Below are positions 7,442 to 16,574 of a DNA stretch of 64,000 nucleotides, in pieces. The stretch covers positions 1-64,000 of the forward strand of contig NZ_QBKP01000003.1 in NCBI RefSeq assembly GCF_003054195.1, written 5' to 3'. How positions within the stretch are numbered: position 1 is the first letter of the stretch; each line of letters opens with the position of its first letter. Source of the DNA: Gemmobacter caeni. GTDB lineage: Bacteria > Pseudomonadota > Alphaproteobacteria > Rhodobacterales > Rhodobacteraceae. Below the pieces are notes generated by a model. It was not told where the DNA came from and did no database searches. It was given only the letters and a program-made list of their open reading frames with translations. The position numbers were made by a program, and so were the translations under genes.

Positions 7442-8095
7442 TCAGGGATCGAAGCAATAGCCGAAGCGGGCGATATCCTCGGCGCTGTCGGTGGCGATCA
7501 TCTGGGCGGTATCATCGGTGAAATAGCCGCGCCAGTCCCGGGCGCGGCTGCTTTCGTTGGCTTGGGGGAGGGGGCCGAGGCGGAAGCCCAGATGTGCTTC
7601 GACCGGGGCAAGGTCTTCGGTCAGATGTTCCAGCCGCACATAGGTCGAGGCGCGTTCCTGTCCGAAGCGGTCGGTCAGGTAGCTGCGGGCGGGGCTGGCG
7701 CGGAAGGCCGCCCGGGTTTGCGGATGCGCGATGAAAGCGGTGAAATCAAGGCATTGCGCAAGGCTCACCGCCGAATGGGTGAAGCTCTGGCCGCGCAGCC
7801 AGTGGTAATAGCTGACGGCACGGTCCCACGGGTTTCGGATCAGCGTGAAGGTGAAGAAACTGGCGATTTCATCGTCGCTCGCAAGACCTGCGATGTCGGC
7901 CAGCGTCGAGTGTTTCCAGAGCCGCCCGTGACTTTGCACCCCCTGCCAGCGGCCTTTTCGGGCGCGGGCCTTGGGCGTGTCGCCGATCAGGATGTCATCT
8001 TTCATCGCCCGCGCTTCCAGTGCGAGGGCAAGCGCGGTGCCGCCGGTCTTTGGTATATGGATAAAGATGAAGCGGCGCCCGCGCGACAGGATCAT
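7442..8095 (-). CDS. Sulfotransferase family protein
   Basis: A 217-residue P-loop-like sulfotransferase. The PAPS 5'-phosphosulfate loop FIHIPKTGGTALALAL lies at residues 10-25 and the 3'-phosphate site LIRNPWDRAVSYYHWL in the middle, as in the Sulfotransfer_2 family that modifies carbohydrates in other bacteria. The acceptor is unknown, probably a surface glycan or lipid. The ATG overlaps the stop of the upstream dehydrogenase (ATGA), so it is the last gene of a proC-csaA-dehydrogenase-sulfotransferase series. It converges on the fad operon with only the hairpin repeat between them. Confidence 0.82.
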   Translation of the reverse strand: MILSRGRRFIFIHIPKTGGTALALALEARAMKDDILIGDTPKARARKGRWQGVQSHGRLWKHSTLADIAGLASDDEIASFFTFTLIRNPWDRAVSYYHWLRGQSFTHSAVSLAQCLDFTAFIAHPQTRAAFRASPARSYLTDRFGQERASTYVRLEHLTEDLAPVEAHLGFRLGPLPQANESSRARDWRGYFTDDTAQMIATDSAEDIARFGYCFDP

Positions 8096-9039
8096 GCGAC
8101 GGCGTTGGGCAGGGCGCGGCCTTCCGCGAAGGCGATGATGTTGTCGAGCGCCATCATCCCCATCGCCTCGCGCACTTCCAGCGCGGCGGTACCCAGATGC
8201 GGCAGCAGCGTCACGGTATCGAGCACGCGCAGCGCCTCGGGCACCAGCGGCTCGCGTTCGTAGACATCCAGCCCGGCACCGGCGATCCGGCTCTGTTCCA
8301 GCGCCGCGATCAGCGCCGCCTCGTCCACCACATCGCCGCGCGCGATATTGACGAGGATGGCATGGGGCAGCATCGCGGCCAGCGCCTCGGCGCCGATCAG
8401 ATGCCGGGTGGCGGGGCCGCCTGGCACGGCGATCACCACGACATCGGCTGCCATCGCCTCGGCCAGCGGCACTTGACGGGCGGGCAGGCCGGGATCGGTG
8501 ACCGAGCGGTTGTGGAACACCACCTCCATCCCGAAGCCGAAATGGCAGCGCCGGGCGATGGCGCGGCCAATGCGGCCCATCCCGATGATCCCGACGCGCT
8601 TTCCGGTCACATGCAGGCCCAGCATCTGCACCGGATGCCAGCCCTGCCACTGGCCCGAACGCACCAGCCGTTCACCTTCGGCGGCGCGGCGGGCGGTCAT
8701 CAGGATCAGCGTCAGCGCGATGTCGGCGGTGGCATCGGTGACGGCGCCGGGGGTGTTGGTCACCGCGAGGCCAGCGGCGCGGGCAGTTGCCACGTCAATA
8801 TGGTTGTAGCCCACGCCGAAATTGGCCAGGAGCCGCGCGCGGGGCTTCGGTACATCGGCAAAGACGGGCGCCGCGTAAAGATCGCCCAGTGTCGGCAGCA
8901 CCAGATCGAAGTCATGCAGCGAGGCGCGCAGTTCTTCGGGCGTCAGCGGCAGGGTGCTTTCCCGCGCGGTCACGTCGAACCGGGTGCGGGCGGCCTGCAT
9001 GACCTTGTCGGGCAACGGGCGGGTGATCAGCAGCCGCAT
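8092..9039 (-). CDS. D-2-hydroxyacid dehydrogenase (glyoxylate/hydroxypyruvate reductase type)
   Basis: A 315-residue NAD(P)-dependent D-2-hydroxyacid dehydrogenase. It has the flavodoxin-like substrate domain interrupted by a Rossmann domain with VGIIGMGRIGRAIARRC, the catalytic Arg in VNIARGDVVDE, a Glu in LDVYEREPLVPEAL and the catalytic His in LLPHLGTA. The likely substrates are glyoxylate, hydroxypyruvate or related 2-ketoacids; sequence alone does not choose. It starts on the last base of the csaA-like stop region (TGATG) and overlaps the sulfotransferase start, so the genes are co-transcribed. Confidence 0.87.
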   Translation of the reverse strand: MRLLITRPLPDKVMQAARTRFDVTARESTLPLTPEELRASLHDFDLVLPTLGDLYAAPVFADVPKPRARLLANFGVGYNHIDVATARAAGLAVTNTPGAVTDATADIALTLILMTARRAAEGERLVRSGQWQGWHPVQMLGLHVTGKRVGIIGMGRIGRAIARRCHFGFGMEVVFHNRSVTDPGLPARQVPLAEAMAADVVVIAVPGGPATRHLIGAEALAAMLPHAILVNIARGDVVDEAALIAALEQSRIAGAGLDVYEREPLVPEALRVLDTVTLLPHLGTAALEVREAMGMMALDNIIAFAEGRALPNAVA

Positions 9040-9374
9040 CAGAACAGCCGCCCGCCCAGTGGCACGTCATGCCCCGGCCCGATCAGCACGACCTCGCCCG
9101 CCGCATCGGGGACGCCCAGCACCAGCACCTCGGATTTCACCGGGCCGATCTGGCGCGGCGGGAAGTTCACCACCGCCAGCACCTGACGGCCGATCAGCTC
9201 TTCGGGCTTGTAATGCACGGTGATCTGCGCGGAGGAGCGCTTCTCGCCGATCTCCGCCCCGAAATCGACCCAGAGCTTGATGGCGGGCTTGCGCGCCTCG
9301 GGAAAGGGTTCCGCGCGGGTGATCACGCCGACGCGAATGTCGACCCTGGTGAAATCGTCATAGGTGATCGTCAT
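9039..9374 (-). CDS. tRNA-binding domain protein (CsaA-like)
   Basis: A 111-residue stand-alone OB-fold of the EMAP-II/Trbp111 family. The DIRVGVITRAEPFPEARKPA strand-turn and the later SEVLVLGVPDA / LIGPGHDVPLG segments are typical of CsaA, a dimeric tRNA-binding protein with proposed chaperone activity in protein export. The stop overlaps the next gene and its start overlaps the proC stop (ATGA), so it is tightly packed in the proC operon. Confidence 0.87.
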   Translation of the reverse strand: MTITYDDFTRVDIRVGVITRAEPFPEARKPAIKLWVDFGAEIGEKRSSAQITVHYKPEELIGRQVLAVVNFPPRQIGPVKSEVLVLGVPDAAGEVVLIGPGHDVPLGGRLF

Positions 9375-10180
9375 TTGCCCAGTTCCCGCCCGCGATCCGC
9401 CGCTGCCTTCACTGCGCGCCGCAACAGGGGCGGGAAGCCGGTTTCGGCATCCATCAGCACCGCCAGCGCGGCGGCCGTGGTGCCGCCGGGGGAGGTGACG
9501 TTGATCCGCAGCTGGCTGGCGGTTTCCGGCGATTGCTGAGCCAGTTCACCCGCACCGCAGACCGTGGCGCGGGCAAGCTGCATGGCGAGGGGGGCGGGCA
9601 GCCCCTCGGCCTCGCCAGCCGCTGCAAGTGCCTCGATCAGGTGAAAGACATAGGCAGGGCCGGAGCCGGAGACGGCGGTAACGGCATCCATCTGATGCTC
9701 ACCTTCCAGCCGCACAACCTGACCCACGGCGGAGAGCAGCGCCTCGGCCAGTTGCAGATCGGCCTCGGTTGCGCGCGGGTTGCCGGTGATCGCGCTGATG
9801 CCGCGCCCCACGGCGGCGGGGGTGTTGGGCATGGCGCGGATGATCGGTGTCGCGGCGCCGAAGGTTTCCTCAAAACTGGCGATGGTAGTGCCTGCAGCGA
9901 TGGAGAGGAACAGCGTGCCACCCCCCCCCAGAGCCACGACCTGCGGCAGCGCCGCGCCCATCATCTGCGGCTTTACCGCCAGCAGAACGATGGCGGGGGC
10001 GGCGGGCAGAGGTTCGTTCAGGTGAACCCCGGTGGATTTCAGCCAGTCCGAAGGATAGGGCTCGATCACATGGACTGAACCGGGGGGCACGCCCTGCGCC
10101 AGCCAGCCTTCCAGCATGGCGGAGCCCATCTTGCCGCATCCCAGCAGTACAAGCCCCCGGTCCTTCACCCTATCCAGCAT
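9371..10180 (-). CDS. proC: Pyrroline-5-carboxylate reductase
   Basis: A 269-residue enzyme that catalyses the last step of proline synthesis, reducing pyrroline-5-carboxylate with NAD(P)H. The N-terminal Rossmann motif is LLGCGKMGSAMLEGW (about residues 12-26). The helical C-terminal dimer domain carries the family signature beginning AVSGSGPAYVFHLIEAL, and SPGGTTAAALAVL near the end. The length is normal for the family. It is the first gene of a minus-strand operon running into csaA, the hydroxyacid dehydrogenase and the sulfotransferase. Confidence 0.93.
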   Translation of the reverse strand: MLDRVKDRGLVLLGCGKMGSAMLEGWLAQGVPPGSVHVIEPYPSDWLKSTGVHLNEPLPAAPAIVLLAVKPQMMGAALPQVVALGGGGTLFLSIAAGTTIASFEETFGAATPIIRAMPNTPAAVGRGISAITGNPRATEADLQLAEALLSAVGQVVRLEGEHQMDAVTAVSGSGPAYVFHLIEALAAAGEAEGLPAPLAMQLARATVCGAGELAQQSPETASQLRINVTSPGGTTAAALAVLMDAETGFPPLLRRAVKAAADRGRELGK

Positions 10181-10260
10181 CGCATCCCCCGCGTCTTGCC
10201 CATGTTCGGGCGCAGCTTAGGCAGCCGGACGGGCGGGGGCAATGGCCGGTTTGGGGTGGT

Positions 10261-10764
10261 TCAGGCGCGGCCGTAAGCTTCGGCCATGGCGACGCCCATG
10301 GCCTCGGCCGGGTCGCGCTCGCCCCAGACAACCAGCTGGAAGGCCGGGTAATAGCGTTCGCAGGCGGTGATGGCCGCTTCGATCATGCGGCCGATCTGTT
10401 CGCTGCCCGCATATTGGCCGCCTGCCAGCGACAGGCCATAACGCCAGACCATCAGTTGCTGTTCGGCCCAGAAGGTGAAGGCACCGGCCCAGACCTGATC
10501 GTTGCAGCGGTTCAGCACATCGTAAAGTGCGGGCAGGCGCGGGGCGGGCGGCTCCATCTCGAAGGTGCAGATGAGCCGCAACTCCTCGTCCTGCGGCGAC
10601 CAGGCAAGCGTCAGCGAATAGGTACGCCACAACCCTTCAACCGACATGGCGATCTGGTTGTCGGTCAGGCGGTCGAATTCCCAGGCATGGTCTGCTGCAA
10701 GCGTTTCGGCCATGTCGATCGGGTGCAGGTCATCATGCACCAAGAAATCTTCTGCGAGCGACAT
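10261..10764 (-). CDS. YbjN domain-containing protein
   Basis: A 167-residue protein of the YbjN superfamily, a fold related to type III secretion chaperones. The segment beginning LICTFEMEPPAPRLPALYDV followed by NRCNDQVWAGAFTFW is the typical central region. Family members in other bacteria influence motility and stress, but no biochemical role is established. I chose the second in-frame ATG (10764) because GAGG lies just upstream; an earlier ATG four codons upstream is possible. It is monocistronic, with about 80 bp to proC and 250 bp to cobD. Confidence 0.8.
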   Translation of the reverse strand: MSLAEDFLVHDDLHPIDMAETLAADHAWEFDRLTDNQIAMSVEGLWRTYSLTLAWSPQDEELRLICTFEMEPPAPRLPALYDVLNRCNDQVWAGAFTFWAEQQLMVWRYGLSLAGGQYAGSEQIGRMIEAAITACERYYPAFQLVVWGERDPAEAMGVAMAEAYGRA

Positions 10765-11016
10765 CCCTGACCTCATTCACTGCTTGTGTTAGCTTCGCCC
10801 CACAACCTCATGTGGTTCAGGCAGGTAACTGCGGAACACTTTGTGGCCCCTTACTAGATATGGTGTCGCCAAAGGGGAAGCCTGTAAAGAACTTTCAGGG
10901 CAAATCTTCTGTGCATAACTGCGCAAACATGCCGATTCCGGGGAAAAGGGTGCTGCGCGCCGGGCTGCTCTGGCATTGGCCCTGGCTGCAAGCCTGAAGG
11001 CCGTATCGCGCCCCTG

Positions 11017-11928
11017 TCAGAACAGCGCCAGCAGCACCGCAACGGCCAGCATGGCTGCCCACGCCCGCCAGAGAGCGTCACAGGCCGCCTCGATTTCCGC
11101 CGGGCCGGGGTCGCGACGGCCTTCCGAATGGACCCAGGGGAAATCGCGCATCTCGCCGTGATAGCTGCGCGGACCCGAGAGGGCGATGCCCAAAACCACG
11201 GCCATCGCCGCCTCAGGCCAGCCTGCATTGGGGGAACGGTGCAGCGGGGCGTCACGCAGGATGATCCGCGTCGCATCGGGCCGCCAATGCGCCAGCGCCA
11301 GCAGGAAGGCGGTCAGCCGTGCGGGGATCAGGTTCAGCAGATCGTCGAAGCGCGCAGCAGCCCAGCCGAAGGCTTCGTGCCGTGGGGTGCGATGGCCAAT
11401 CATGCTGTCGGCGGTATTGGTGATCTTGTAAAGCAGCAGGCCCGGAAGGCCCGCGACCAGATACCAGAACAGCGGCGCAATGACGCCATCCGACAGGTTT
11501 TCAGCCGCGCTTTCGATAGCGGCACGCGCCACGGCAGGGGCATCCATCGTGGCGGTGTCACGCCCGACGATCCGCGCCACCATGCGCCGCCCCTCGGGAA
11601 GCGACTGTCGCAGGCCATCCCCGACCGCGCGGACGTGATCGACCAGACTGCGCTGGGCCAGAAGAATCGCGACGACCAGCACTTCGATCAGGCCGGCGTC
11701 CGGCAGCGAGGAGATCAGCAGGCCCAGCAGCCAGCCGCCCCCGGCCAGCAGGGCCATGGCAAGGATGCCACGCGCGCGCCGCATCCGGCCCTTGTTCAGG
11801 GCATGGTCCAGCTTCCCGACCGCGCGGCCCATCAGCACGGCGGGATGCGGAAAGCGGTTCCACAGCGCTTTCGGCTCGCCCAGCGCGGCGTCCAGCAGCA
11901 TGGCGGGGACGAGCAGCGCCGCGCTCAT
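11017..11928 (-). CDS. cobD: Adenosylcobinamide-phosphate synthase
   Basis: A 303-residue CobD/CbiB-family integral membrane protein that attaches the aminopropanol arm to adenosylcobyric acid. Family features are [20 protein letters not shown] near the N-terminus, the central [19 protein letters not shown] and [11 protein letters not shown], and several hydrophobic helices including one at the extreme C-terminus. The ATG at 11928 overlaps the cobC stop (ATGA). In alphaproteobacterial naming this is cobD; in Salmonella naming, cbiB. Its partner cobC precedes it. The nearest other cobalamin gene, the adenosyltransferase, is 36 kb away. Confidence 0.9.
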   Translation of the reverse strand: MSAALLVPAMLLDAALGEPKALWNRFPHPAVLMGRAVGKLDHALNKGRMRRARGILAMALLAGGGWLLGLLISSLPDAGLIEVLVVAILLAQRSLVDHVRAVGDGLRQSLPEGRRMVARIVGRDTATMDAPAVARAAIESAAENLSDGVIAPLFWYLVAGLPGLLLYKITNTADSMIGHRTPRHEAFGWAAARFDDLLNLIPARLTAFLLALAHWRPDATRIILRDAPLHRSPNAGWPEAAMAVVLGIALSGPRSYHGEMRDFPWVHSEGRRDPGPAEIEAACDALWRAWAAMLAVAVLLALF

Positions 11929-12866
11929 GCGTGAAGCCCTTGCAATGCGGCGGCGAGACGGTCCCACCCTGTCGCCGGGGGCAGGCCCAGCCGCAGCCAG
12001 CGGCGGGAGTAGGGGAAAATCCGGCTCCAGATCTGCCGCTCTGCCAGAGCCTCCTGCCAGCGGGCGGCGTCATCGACCTCGTAAAGCCGGAACAGCGGCG
12101 TGCCACCCACCAGCGGCGCGCGCACCAGGGCGTCGAGCCGCGCCGCGTCACGCAAAAGCCGCAGGCGGGTGGTCTCGGCCCATTCGGTATCTTCCAGCGC
12201 GGCGGCGCCGATTTCCAGCGCGGGGCCGGAGACGGGCCATGGCCCGAGCCGCTGCGAAAGCGCGCCGATCAGTTCGGGATCGCCGATGACAAAACCGAGC
12301 CGCAGCCCGGCCAGCCCCCAGAACTTGCCAAAGCTTTTCAGCACCAGTGTGCCGGGGCGGGTGGCCAGATGGATCAGGCTGCGGTCGGGCGCGATGTCGC
12401 AGAAGCTTTCGTCGATCACCGTCAGTGGCAGCGCGCCGGGCGCCGCGTGAAAGCGGCCATCGGGATTGTTCGGATGCACCAGAACCTGCGCGGTGGCGCC
12501 GGTATCGACCACCTCCCACCCGGCCGCACGGAAGGCGCGGGCATGTTCGTTGTAGGTCGGGCCGGGGATATGCACGCGGCCCGAAGACCGCAGATGCGGC
12601 ACCAGCGCAATGGGGGCCGAGGCACCGGAGACGGCCAGAACCCCAACTCCGTCCGGCACCGACCAGACCTGCCGTGCCGCCGCAATCAGCCGGTTCAGCG
12701 CCGTCTGGTCAGGCAGCGCGGTCCAGGCGTCAGAGGGCAGGGCGGGCAGCGGGAAAGGGTTGGGGTTGATGCCGGTCGACAGGTCCAGCCAATCGGCGCG
12801 CGCGCCGCCGAACCGCCGCGCCGCTGCGTCGATTCCGCCCCCGTGATCTGCCTGAGCTTCTGCCAT
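11925..12866 (-). CDS. cobC: Threonine-phosphate decarboxylase / CobC aminotransferase-fold protein
   Basis: A 313-residue fold-type I PLP protein. The PLP-binding lysine lies in [32 protein letters not shown] near the N-terminus and [10 protein letters not shown] match the CobC/CobD(Salmonella) group, which supplies aminopropanol phosphate for the lower cobalamin arm. The start at 12866 has GGAGG ten bases upstream, and the resulting N-terminus [20 protein letters not shown] fits homologues; an upstream in-frame extension is not needed. I see no cobalamin riboswitch in the 180 bp before the gene. Confidence 0.9.
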   Translation of the reverse strand: MAEAQADHGGGIDAAARRFGGARADWLDLSTGINPNPFPLPALPSDAWTALPDQTALNRLIAAARQVWSVPDGVGVLAVSGASAPIALVPHLRSSGRVHIPGPTYNEHARAFRAAGWEVVDTGATAQVLVHPNNPDGRFHAAPGALPLTVIDESFCDIAPDRSLIHLATRPGTLVLKSFGKFWGLAGLRLGFVIGDPELIGALSQRLGPWPVSGPALEIGAAALEDTEWAETTRLRLLRDAARLDALVRAPLVGGTPLFRLYEVDDAARWQEALAERQIWSRIFPYSRRWLRLGLPPATGWDRLAAALQGLHA

Positions 12867-12988
12867 TCCCGCACCTCCAGCCCGCAGGGATGGCCGATTT
12901 GGCGCCCAAGCGCAACCATTCCGAGTGCGCGCCGTGTCTTGCAGCCCACGATGGCGGAATTGTTTCGCAAATGTCGGTTGTTGCCTTG

Positions 12989-13016
12989 TTGTCAATCACT
13001 TCTGGCAGCGTAATGA
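12989..13016 (+). promoter_or_regulatory. Candidate promoter for the 13044 gene
   Basis: TTGTCA (12989-12994) and TAATGA (13011-13016) are separated by 16 bp and lie about 30 bp before the next start codon. This is a reasonable sigma-70-type promoter for the plus-strand pair starting at 13044. Confidence 0.38.
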
Positions 13017-13043
13017 TCAAGGGACGGCGACGGGAGGAACGCC

Positions 13044-13391
13044 ATGCTGGAATTTCTGCCACAGGAACTTCGCGAGGGATTTGCCCTTGCACAGTCGCGC
13101 AGGGCGCGGCGCAGCCGGTTGCGGGTGCAACTGGGCGAGGCGGTCTTTCCGGTGCTGAGCCTCAGTGAAGAGGCAATGGTGCTGGATGCGGCCAAAGTGC
13201 CCCGCCTGCGTGGGATGGTCGATGTCTATGATGGCGCGCGTCATATCCTTCAGGGGCTGATCGTCGCGGCGCAGGTCGAGAACGGGCGTCTTGTCTGCAC
13301 CTTCAAACGCAGCAACCGTGTCAGCGAAACGCCGCCGCTGGATTATCCGCGCGACGAGAACGCGCCCTCCGGCTATCTGCCGTGGCGCTGA
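13044..13391 (+). CDS. Conserved hypothetical protein (possible PilZ-like beta protein)
   Basis: A 115-residue protein beginning MLEFLPQELREGFALAQSRR, basic near the N-terminus (ARRSRLRV) and followed by predicted beta strands (VFPVLSLSEEAMVL; MVDVYDGARHILQGLIVAAQ; LVCTFKRS). The arginine-rich stretch before a beta domain is reminiscent of PilZ proteins, but the full c-di-GMP signature is not clear, so I leave the function open. GGGAGGAACGCC precedes the ATG. It overlaps the start of the methyltransferase by ten bases. Confidence 0.7.
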   Translation: MLEFLPQELREGFALAQSRRARRSRLRVQLGEAVFPVLSLSEEAMVLDAAKVPRLRGMVDVYDGARHILQGLIVAAQVENGRLVCTFKRSNRVSETPPLDYPRDENAPSGYLPWR

Positions 13392-14131
13392 CCGGGCCGG
13401 AGGCGCTGTATCACGATCCCGCTTTCACGCGGTTCTATGACCATGAAAACGGCTGGGCCGCCGACAGTGCGGCCTGTCTGCGGCTGGCGCGGGGCTGCGA
13501 CTCGGTGCTGGATCTGGGTTGTGGCACCGGCATGGTTGCGGCAGCGATTGCGGAAAGCGTGCCGCGTGTCGTCGGGGTCGATCCGGCGGAGGCCATGCTG
13601 GAGGTGGCGCGCAGCAGGCCCGGCGGCGACAGGGTGCATTGGGTTCAGGGCGATGCGCGGAAGCTTGATCTGGGAGAAAGCTTCGATCTGGTGATCCTGA
13701 CCGGCCATGCCTTTCAGGTCTTTCTGACGGCGGAAGACCGCGCCGCTGTGCTGGGTGGCATTGCCCGCCACCTGCGCCCCGGCGGGCGCTTCCTCTTCGA
13801 CAGCCGCAACCCGGTGTGCGAGGGATGGCGCGACTGGGTGCCCGAACGATCGGAAAGCCGGTTTACTCATCCGCAGGCAGGCGATGTGCGGGTGTGGAAC
13901 GATGTTTCCCACGATGCGGCGACCGGCATCGTTACTTACTGGACCTTCTACCAGCCCGAGGGGCAACCGGCGCAGCGGGCCGAATGCCGCATCGCCTTCG
14001 CCCCGCAGGCGGAAATCGCCGCGCAGATCGCGGCGGCGGGGCTTGAGGTCGACGAATGGTGGGGCGACTGGGCTGGCACCCCCTGGCATGCGACGGCCCC
14101 CGAGATCATCCCGCTGGGCCGCCGCGCCTGA
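13382..14131 (+). CDS. Class I SAM-dependent methyltransferase
   Basis: A 249-residue methyltransferase of the Methyltransf_11/25 kind. SAM-binding motif I is VLDLGCGTGMVAAAI (about residues 40-54), the acidic end of strand 2 is VGVDPAEAML, and motif III/IV is DLVILTGHAFQVFL. The C-terminal beta region (RHLRPGGRFLFDSRNP onward) is standard. The substrate cannot be read from sequence. It begins with GTG inside the end of the preceding gene, indicating coupling, and converges with the MalY-like gene with a 3-bp gap. Confidence 0.85.
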   Translation: MALTGPEALYHDPAFTRFYDHENGWAADSAACLRLARGCDSVLDLGCGTGMVAAAIAESVPRVVGVDPAEAMLEVARSRPGGDRVHWVQGDARKLDLGESFDLVILTGHAFQVFLTAEDRAAVLGGIARHLRPGGRFLFDSRNPVCEGWRDWVPERSESRFTHPQAGDVRVWNDVSHDAATGIVTYWTFYQPEGQPAQRAECRIAFAPQAEIAAQIAAAGLEVDEWWGDWAGTPWHATAPEIIPLGRRA

Positions 14132-14134
14132 GCC

Positions 14135-15319
14135 TTATTGCAGATCGGCGAAGGCCGCTTGCAGACGCGCCACCGCCTCGGCCACCTGAGCGCGGGGGGC
14201 GGCCAGGTTGAAGCGCAGGAAGTTGTCGCCGCCCAGACCGAAGCTCGCGCCGTGGTTGGTGGCGATCTTCGCGCCCTTTTCGACACGGGCAATGAATTCG
14301 GCCGGGGCCATGCCGGTGCCCGCGAAATCGACCCAGGCCAGATAGGTGGCTTCCAGTTTCATCGAGGCAAGACCCGGAATCGCGTTCACGCCCTCGTCGA
14401 ACAGGCGGCGGTTCCCGTCCAGATAGGCCATCAGCGCATCGACCCAGGCCGCGCCCTCGGCGCTGTAGGCGGCGGTCGACATGAACAGACCGAAGGAATT
14501 GGCCGAAATCCCGAGCGCATTCATCCGCGCGGCGAAGCGTGTCCGAAGTTCCGGGTTGAGGATGATCACATTGCCGGAATGCGACCCCGCGATGTTGAAG
14601 GTCTTGGTGGTGGCCGACATGACGACCAGCCGGTCCACGATGCCCGGTGCGGCCAGCGGCATCACGGTATGTTTGTGGCCCGGATAGACCAGATCGTGAT
14701 GGATCTCGTCGGAGACGAGGATCAGGTCATGCTTTTCGCAGAAAGCGGCGATGGCCTGCAATTCCGCCACGCTCCAGACCCGGCCGCCGGGATTGTGGGG
14801 CGAGCAGAGCACGAACATCTTTGTGCGCGGCGTGATCCGCGCCTCCCAGTCGGCGGTGTCAAAGACATAGCGCCCGGCCTCGGTCTTCAGCGGGCATTCC
14901 ACTACCTCGCGCCCGGCGGCGCGGATGACGCGGGCGAAGGCGTGATAGACCGGGCTCATCAGCACCACGCCATCACCGGGCGCGGTGAAGGCATCGACGC
15001 AAAGGGCGGTGCCGTTCACAAGGCCATGGGTGGTAAAGATCGCCTCGGCCGGAACCTCCCAGCCATGGCGATGTGCCATCCACCAGCGGATCGACTCCAG
15101 ATAAGCGCGGTCATCGCCGTAATAGCCGTAAAGGCCATGGGCGGCCATGTCCTCGACGGCCTTCTGCACGCAATGCGGCGGGCGGAACTCCATATCCGCG
15201 ACCCACATGGCGATCCCTTCCGAGGCCGGCACGCCATAGAGCTTTTCCATCATGTCCCATTTCACGGAATGGGTGCCGTGGCGGTTGATGATCTCGTCAA
15301 AGTTCGGGGCGGTGCTCAT
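14135..15319 (-). CDS. MalY/PatB family PLP enzyme (cystathionine beta-lyase-like)
   Basis: A 394-residue fold-type I PLP enzyme of the MalY/PatB group. Visible are IAMWVADMEFRPP near the N-terminus, LCSPHNPGGRVW, the PLP-anchoring ISDEIHHDLVYPG-type segment (here LVSDEIHHDLVYPG) and the Schiff-base lysine in SATTKTFNIAGSHSG. Such enzymes cleave cystathionine or other C-S bonds; MalY of E. coli also acts as a regulator. The start at 15319 has GGAAGGAA upstream. It is divergent from the deformylase cluster across a 241-bp region that contains a CATCAT-GCGA-ATGATG inverted repeat. Confidence 0.87.
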   Translation of the reverse strand: MSTAPNFDEIINRHGTHSVKWDMMEKLYGVPASEGIAMWVADMEFRPPHCVQKAVEDMAAHGLYGYYGDDRAYLESIRWWMAHRHGWEVPAEAIFTTHGLVNGTALCVDAFTAPGDGVVLMSPVYHAFARVIRAAGREVVECPLKTEAGRYVFDTADWEARITPRTKMFVLCSPHNPGGRVWSVAELQAIAAFCEKHDLILVSDEIHHDLVYPGHKHTVMPLAAPGIVDRLVVMSATTKTFNIAGSHSGNVIILNPELRTRFAARMNALGISANSFGLFMSTAAYSAEGAAWVDALMAYLDGNRRLFDEGVNAIPGLASMKLEATYLAWVDFAGTGMAPAEFIARVEKGAKIATNHGASFGLGGDNFLRFNLAAPRAQVAEAVARLQAAFADLQ

Positions 15320-15445
15320 GCGGTTTCCTTCCGTTCGGGCGGTCTTGCGGGGCAGACTAGGCCGGGTGGGAGGAACGGGCAATCCATCGCTTTGAAGTGA
15401 TCATATGTTGCGGACTGATGTTGCATGTCGGGAAATATTCTCAAT

Positions 15446-15461
15446 CATCATGCGAATGATG
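15446..15461. promoter_or_regulatory. Inverted repeat in the MalY-deformylase divergent region
   Basis: CATCAT (15446-15451) and ATGATG (15456-15461) flank GCGA in a locally AT-rich stretch, 115 bp before def and 127 bp before the MalY-like gene. It could be an operator for either direction; the regulator is unknown. The rest of 15320-15560 shows no gene. Confidence 0.3.
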
Positions 15462-15560
15462 GGCATTGTTCTGCATGAAGGGCGGGCGGGCACCCGCTTC
15501 GCATCACGACCTCCCTTTGCCATGGTTGCGCGGCGGGCGGACTGCGCGTAAATCAGAGCC

Positions 15561-16079
15561 ATGAAGCGCCCCATCCTTATTCATCCCGATCCGCGTCTGA
15601 AAAAGACCTGCGAACCTGTCACCGAAATCACGCCCGATCTTGCGGCGCTGGCCGAGGACATGCTGGAAACCATGTATGATGCGCCGGGCATCGGGCTGGC
15701 TGCGCCGCAGATCGGTGTGATGCGCCGGGTGATTGTGCTGGATTGCGCCAAGGCGCCGGATGAGCCGCGCCCGCTGGTGATGATCAATCCCGAGGTTACA
15801 TGGGCCTCCGAGGATCTGTCGAGCTACGAAGAGGGCTGCCTGTCGATCCCCGAGCAATATGCCGAGGTCGCGCGCCCGGCCCGTGTGCGTGTCGCATGGA
15901 CCGCGCTGGATGGCAGCGCGCAGGAGGAAGAGTTTTCCGATCTCTGGGCGACCTGTGTGCAGCACGAAATCGACCATCTGAACGGCAAGCTGTTCATTGA
16001 TTTTCTGGGCCCGCTGAAGCGGCAGATGATCACGCGCAAGATGGAAAAGCTGAAGCGCGAACGCGCGCGGCAGGGCTGA
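15561..16079 (+). CDS. def: Peptide deformylase 1
   Basis: A 172-residue iron/zinc peptide deformylase that removes the N-formyl group from nascent proteins. All three motifs are canonical: GIGLAAPQIG, EEGCLSIP with the metal-ligand cysteine, and QHEIDHLNGKLF with both histidine ligands and the catalytic glutamate. The C-terminal basic helix (KRQMITRKMEKLKRERAR) is typical of type I enzymes that bind at the ribosomal exit. It is the first of three tandem deformylase genes ending in fmt; the next start follows its stop codon directly. Confidence 0.94.
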   Translation: MKRPILIHPDPRLKKTCEPVTEITPDLAALAEDMLETMYDAPGIGLAAPQIGVMRRVIVLDCAKAPDEPRPLVMINPEVTWASEDLSSYEEGCLSIPEQYAEVARPARVRVAWTALDGSAQEEEFSDLWATCVQHEIDHLNGKLFIDFLGPLKRQMITRKMEKLKRERARQG

Positions 16080-16574
16080 ATGACCGTTCTGCCGATCCTG
16101 CGCTGGCCCGATGTGCGGTTGGCGACCCGCTGCATGCCGGTGGGTCCGGTGGACGATGCGACGGCGCGTCTGGCCGCCGACATGCTGGAGACGATGTACG
16201 CTGCGCCTGGGCGAGGGCTGGCAGCACCGCAGGTCGGGGTGCTGCGGCGCATCTTCGTAATGGACACCACCTGGAAGGAAGGCACGCGCAGCCCGCGCGT
16301 CTGCATCGACCCCGATATTCTGTGGATGTCAGACACCCGTGCCGAGGGGCCGGAGGGCTGCCTGTCCATCCCTGGCGTCACCATGCAGGTGCGCCGAGCG
16401 CAGGCGATCCGGCTGCGCTGGACCGGGCTGGACGGTAAGCTGCACGAACAGGAGTTGCATGATTTCGACGCGATCTGCGCCCAGCATGAATTCGACCATC
16501 TGGACGGGATCGTGATTTTCGACCGCGTTTCCCCTGAAGCCCGCGCCCGAGCGCTGGCGGAGTATGAGACATGA
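16080..16574 (+). CDS. Peptide deformylase 2
   Basis: A 164-residue deformylase paralogue with an intact active site: GRGLAAPQVG, PEGCLSIPGV and QHEFDHLDGIVIFD. It lacks the long basic C-terminal helix of copy 1 and ends at ARALAEYET. Its start follows the TGA of copy 1 without a gap and its stop overlaps copy 3 (ATGA), so translation is probably coupled. Whether it overlaps copy 1 in function or serves particular substrates is not visible. Confidence 0.92.
   Translation: MTVLPILRWPDVRLATRCMPVGPVDDATARLAADMLETMYAAPGRGLAAPQVGVLRRIFVMDTTWKEGTRSPRVCIDPDILWMSDTRAEGPEGCLSIPGVTMQVRRAQAIRLRWTGLDGKLHEQELHDFDAICAQHEFDHLDGIVIFDRVSPEARARALAEYET

Noticed and set aside
10765-11016. Possible small gene or RNA between the YbjN gene and cobD, including a short plus-strand frame at 10812-10997
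   Set aside because: No Shine-Dalgarno, no recognisable peptide, and no strong terminator; the stretch probably holds only the YbjN promoter.
12867-13043. Cobalamin riboswitch before cobC
   Set aside because: I looked for the B12-box-like core and paired elements and saw none.
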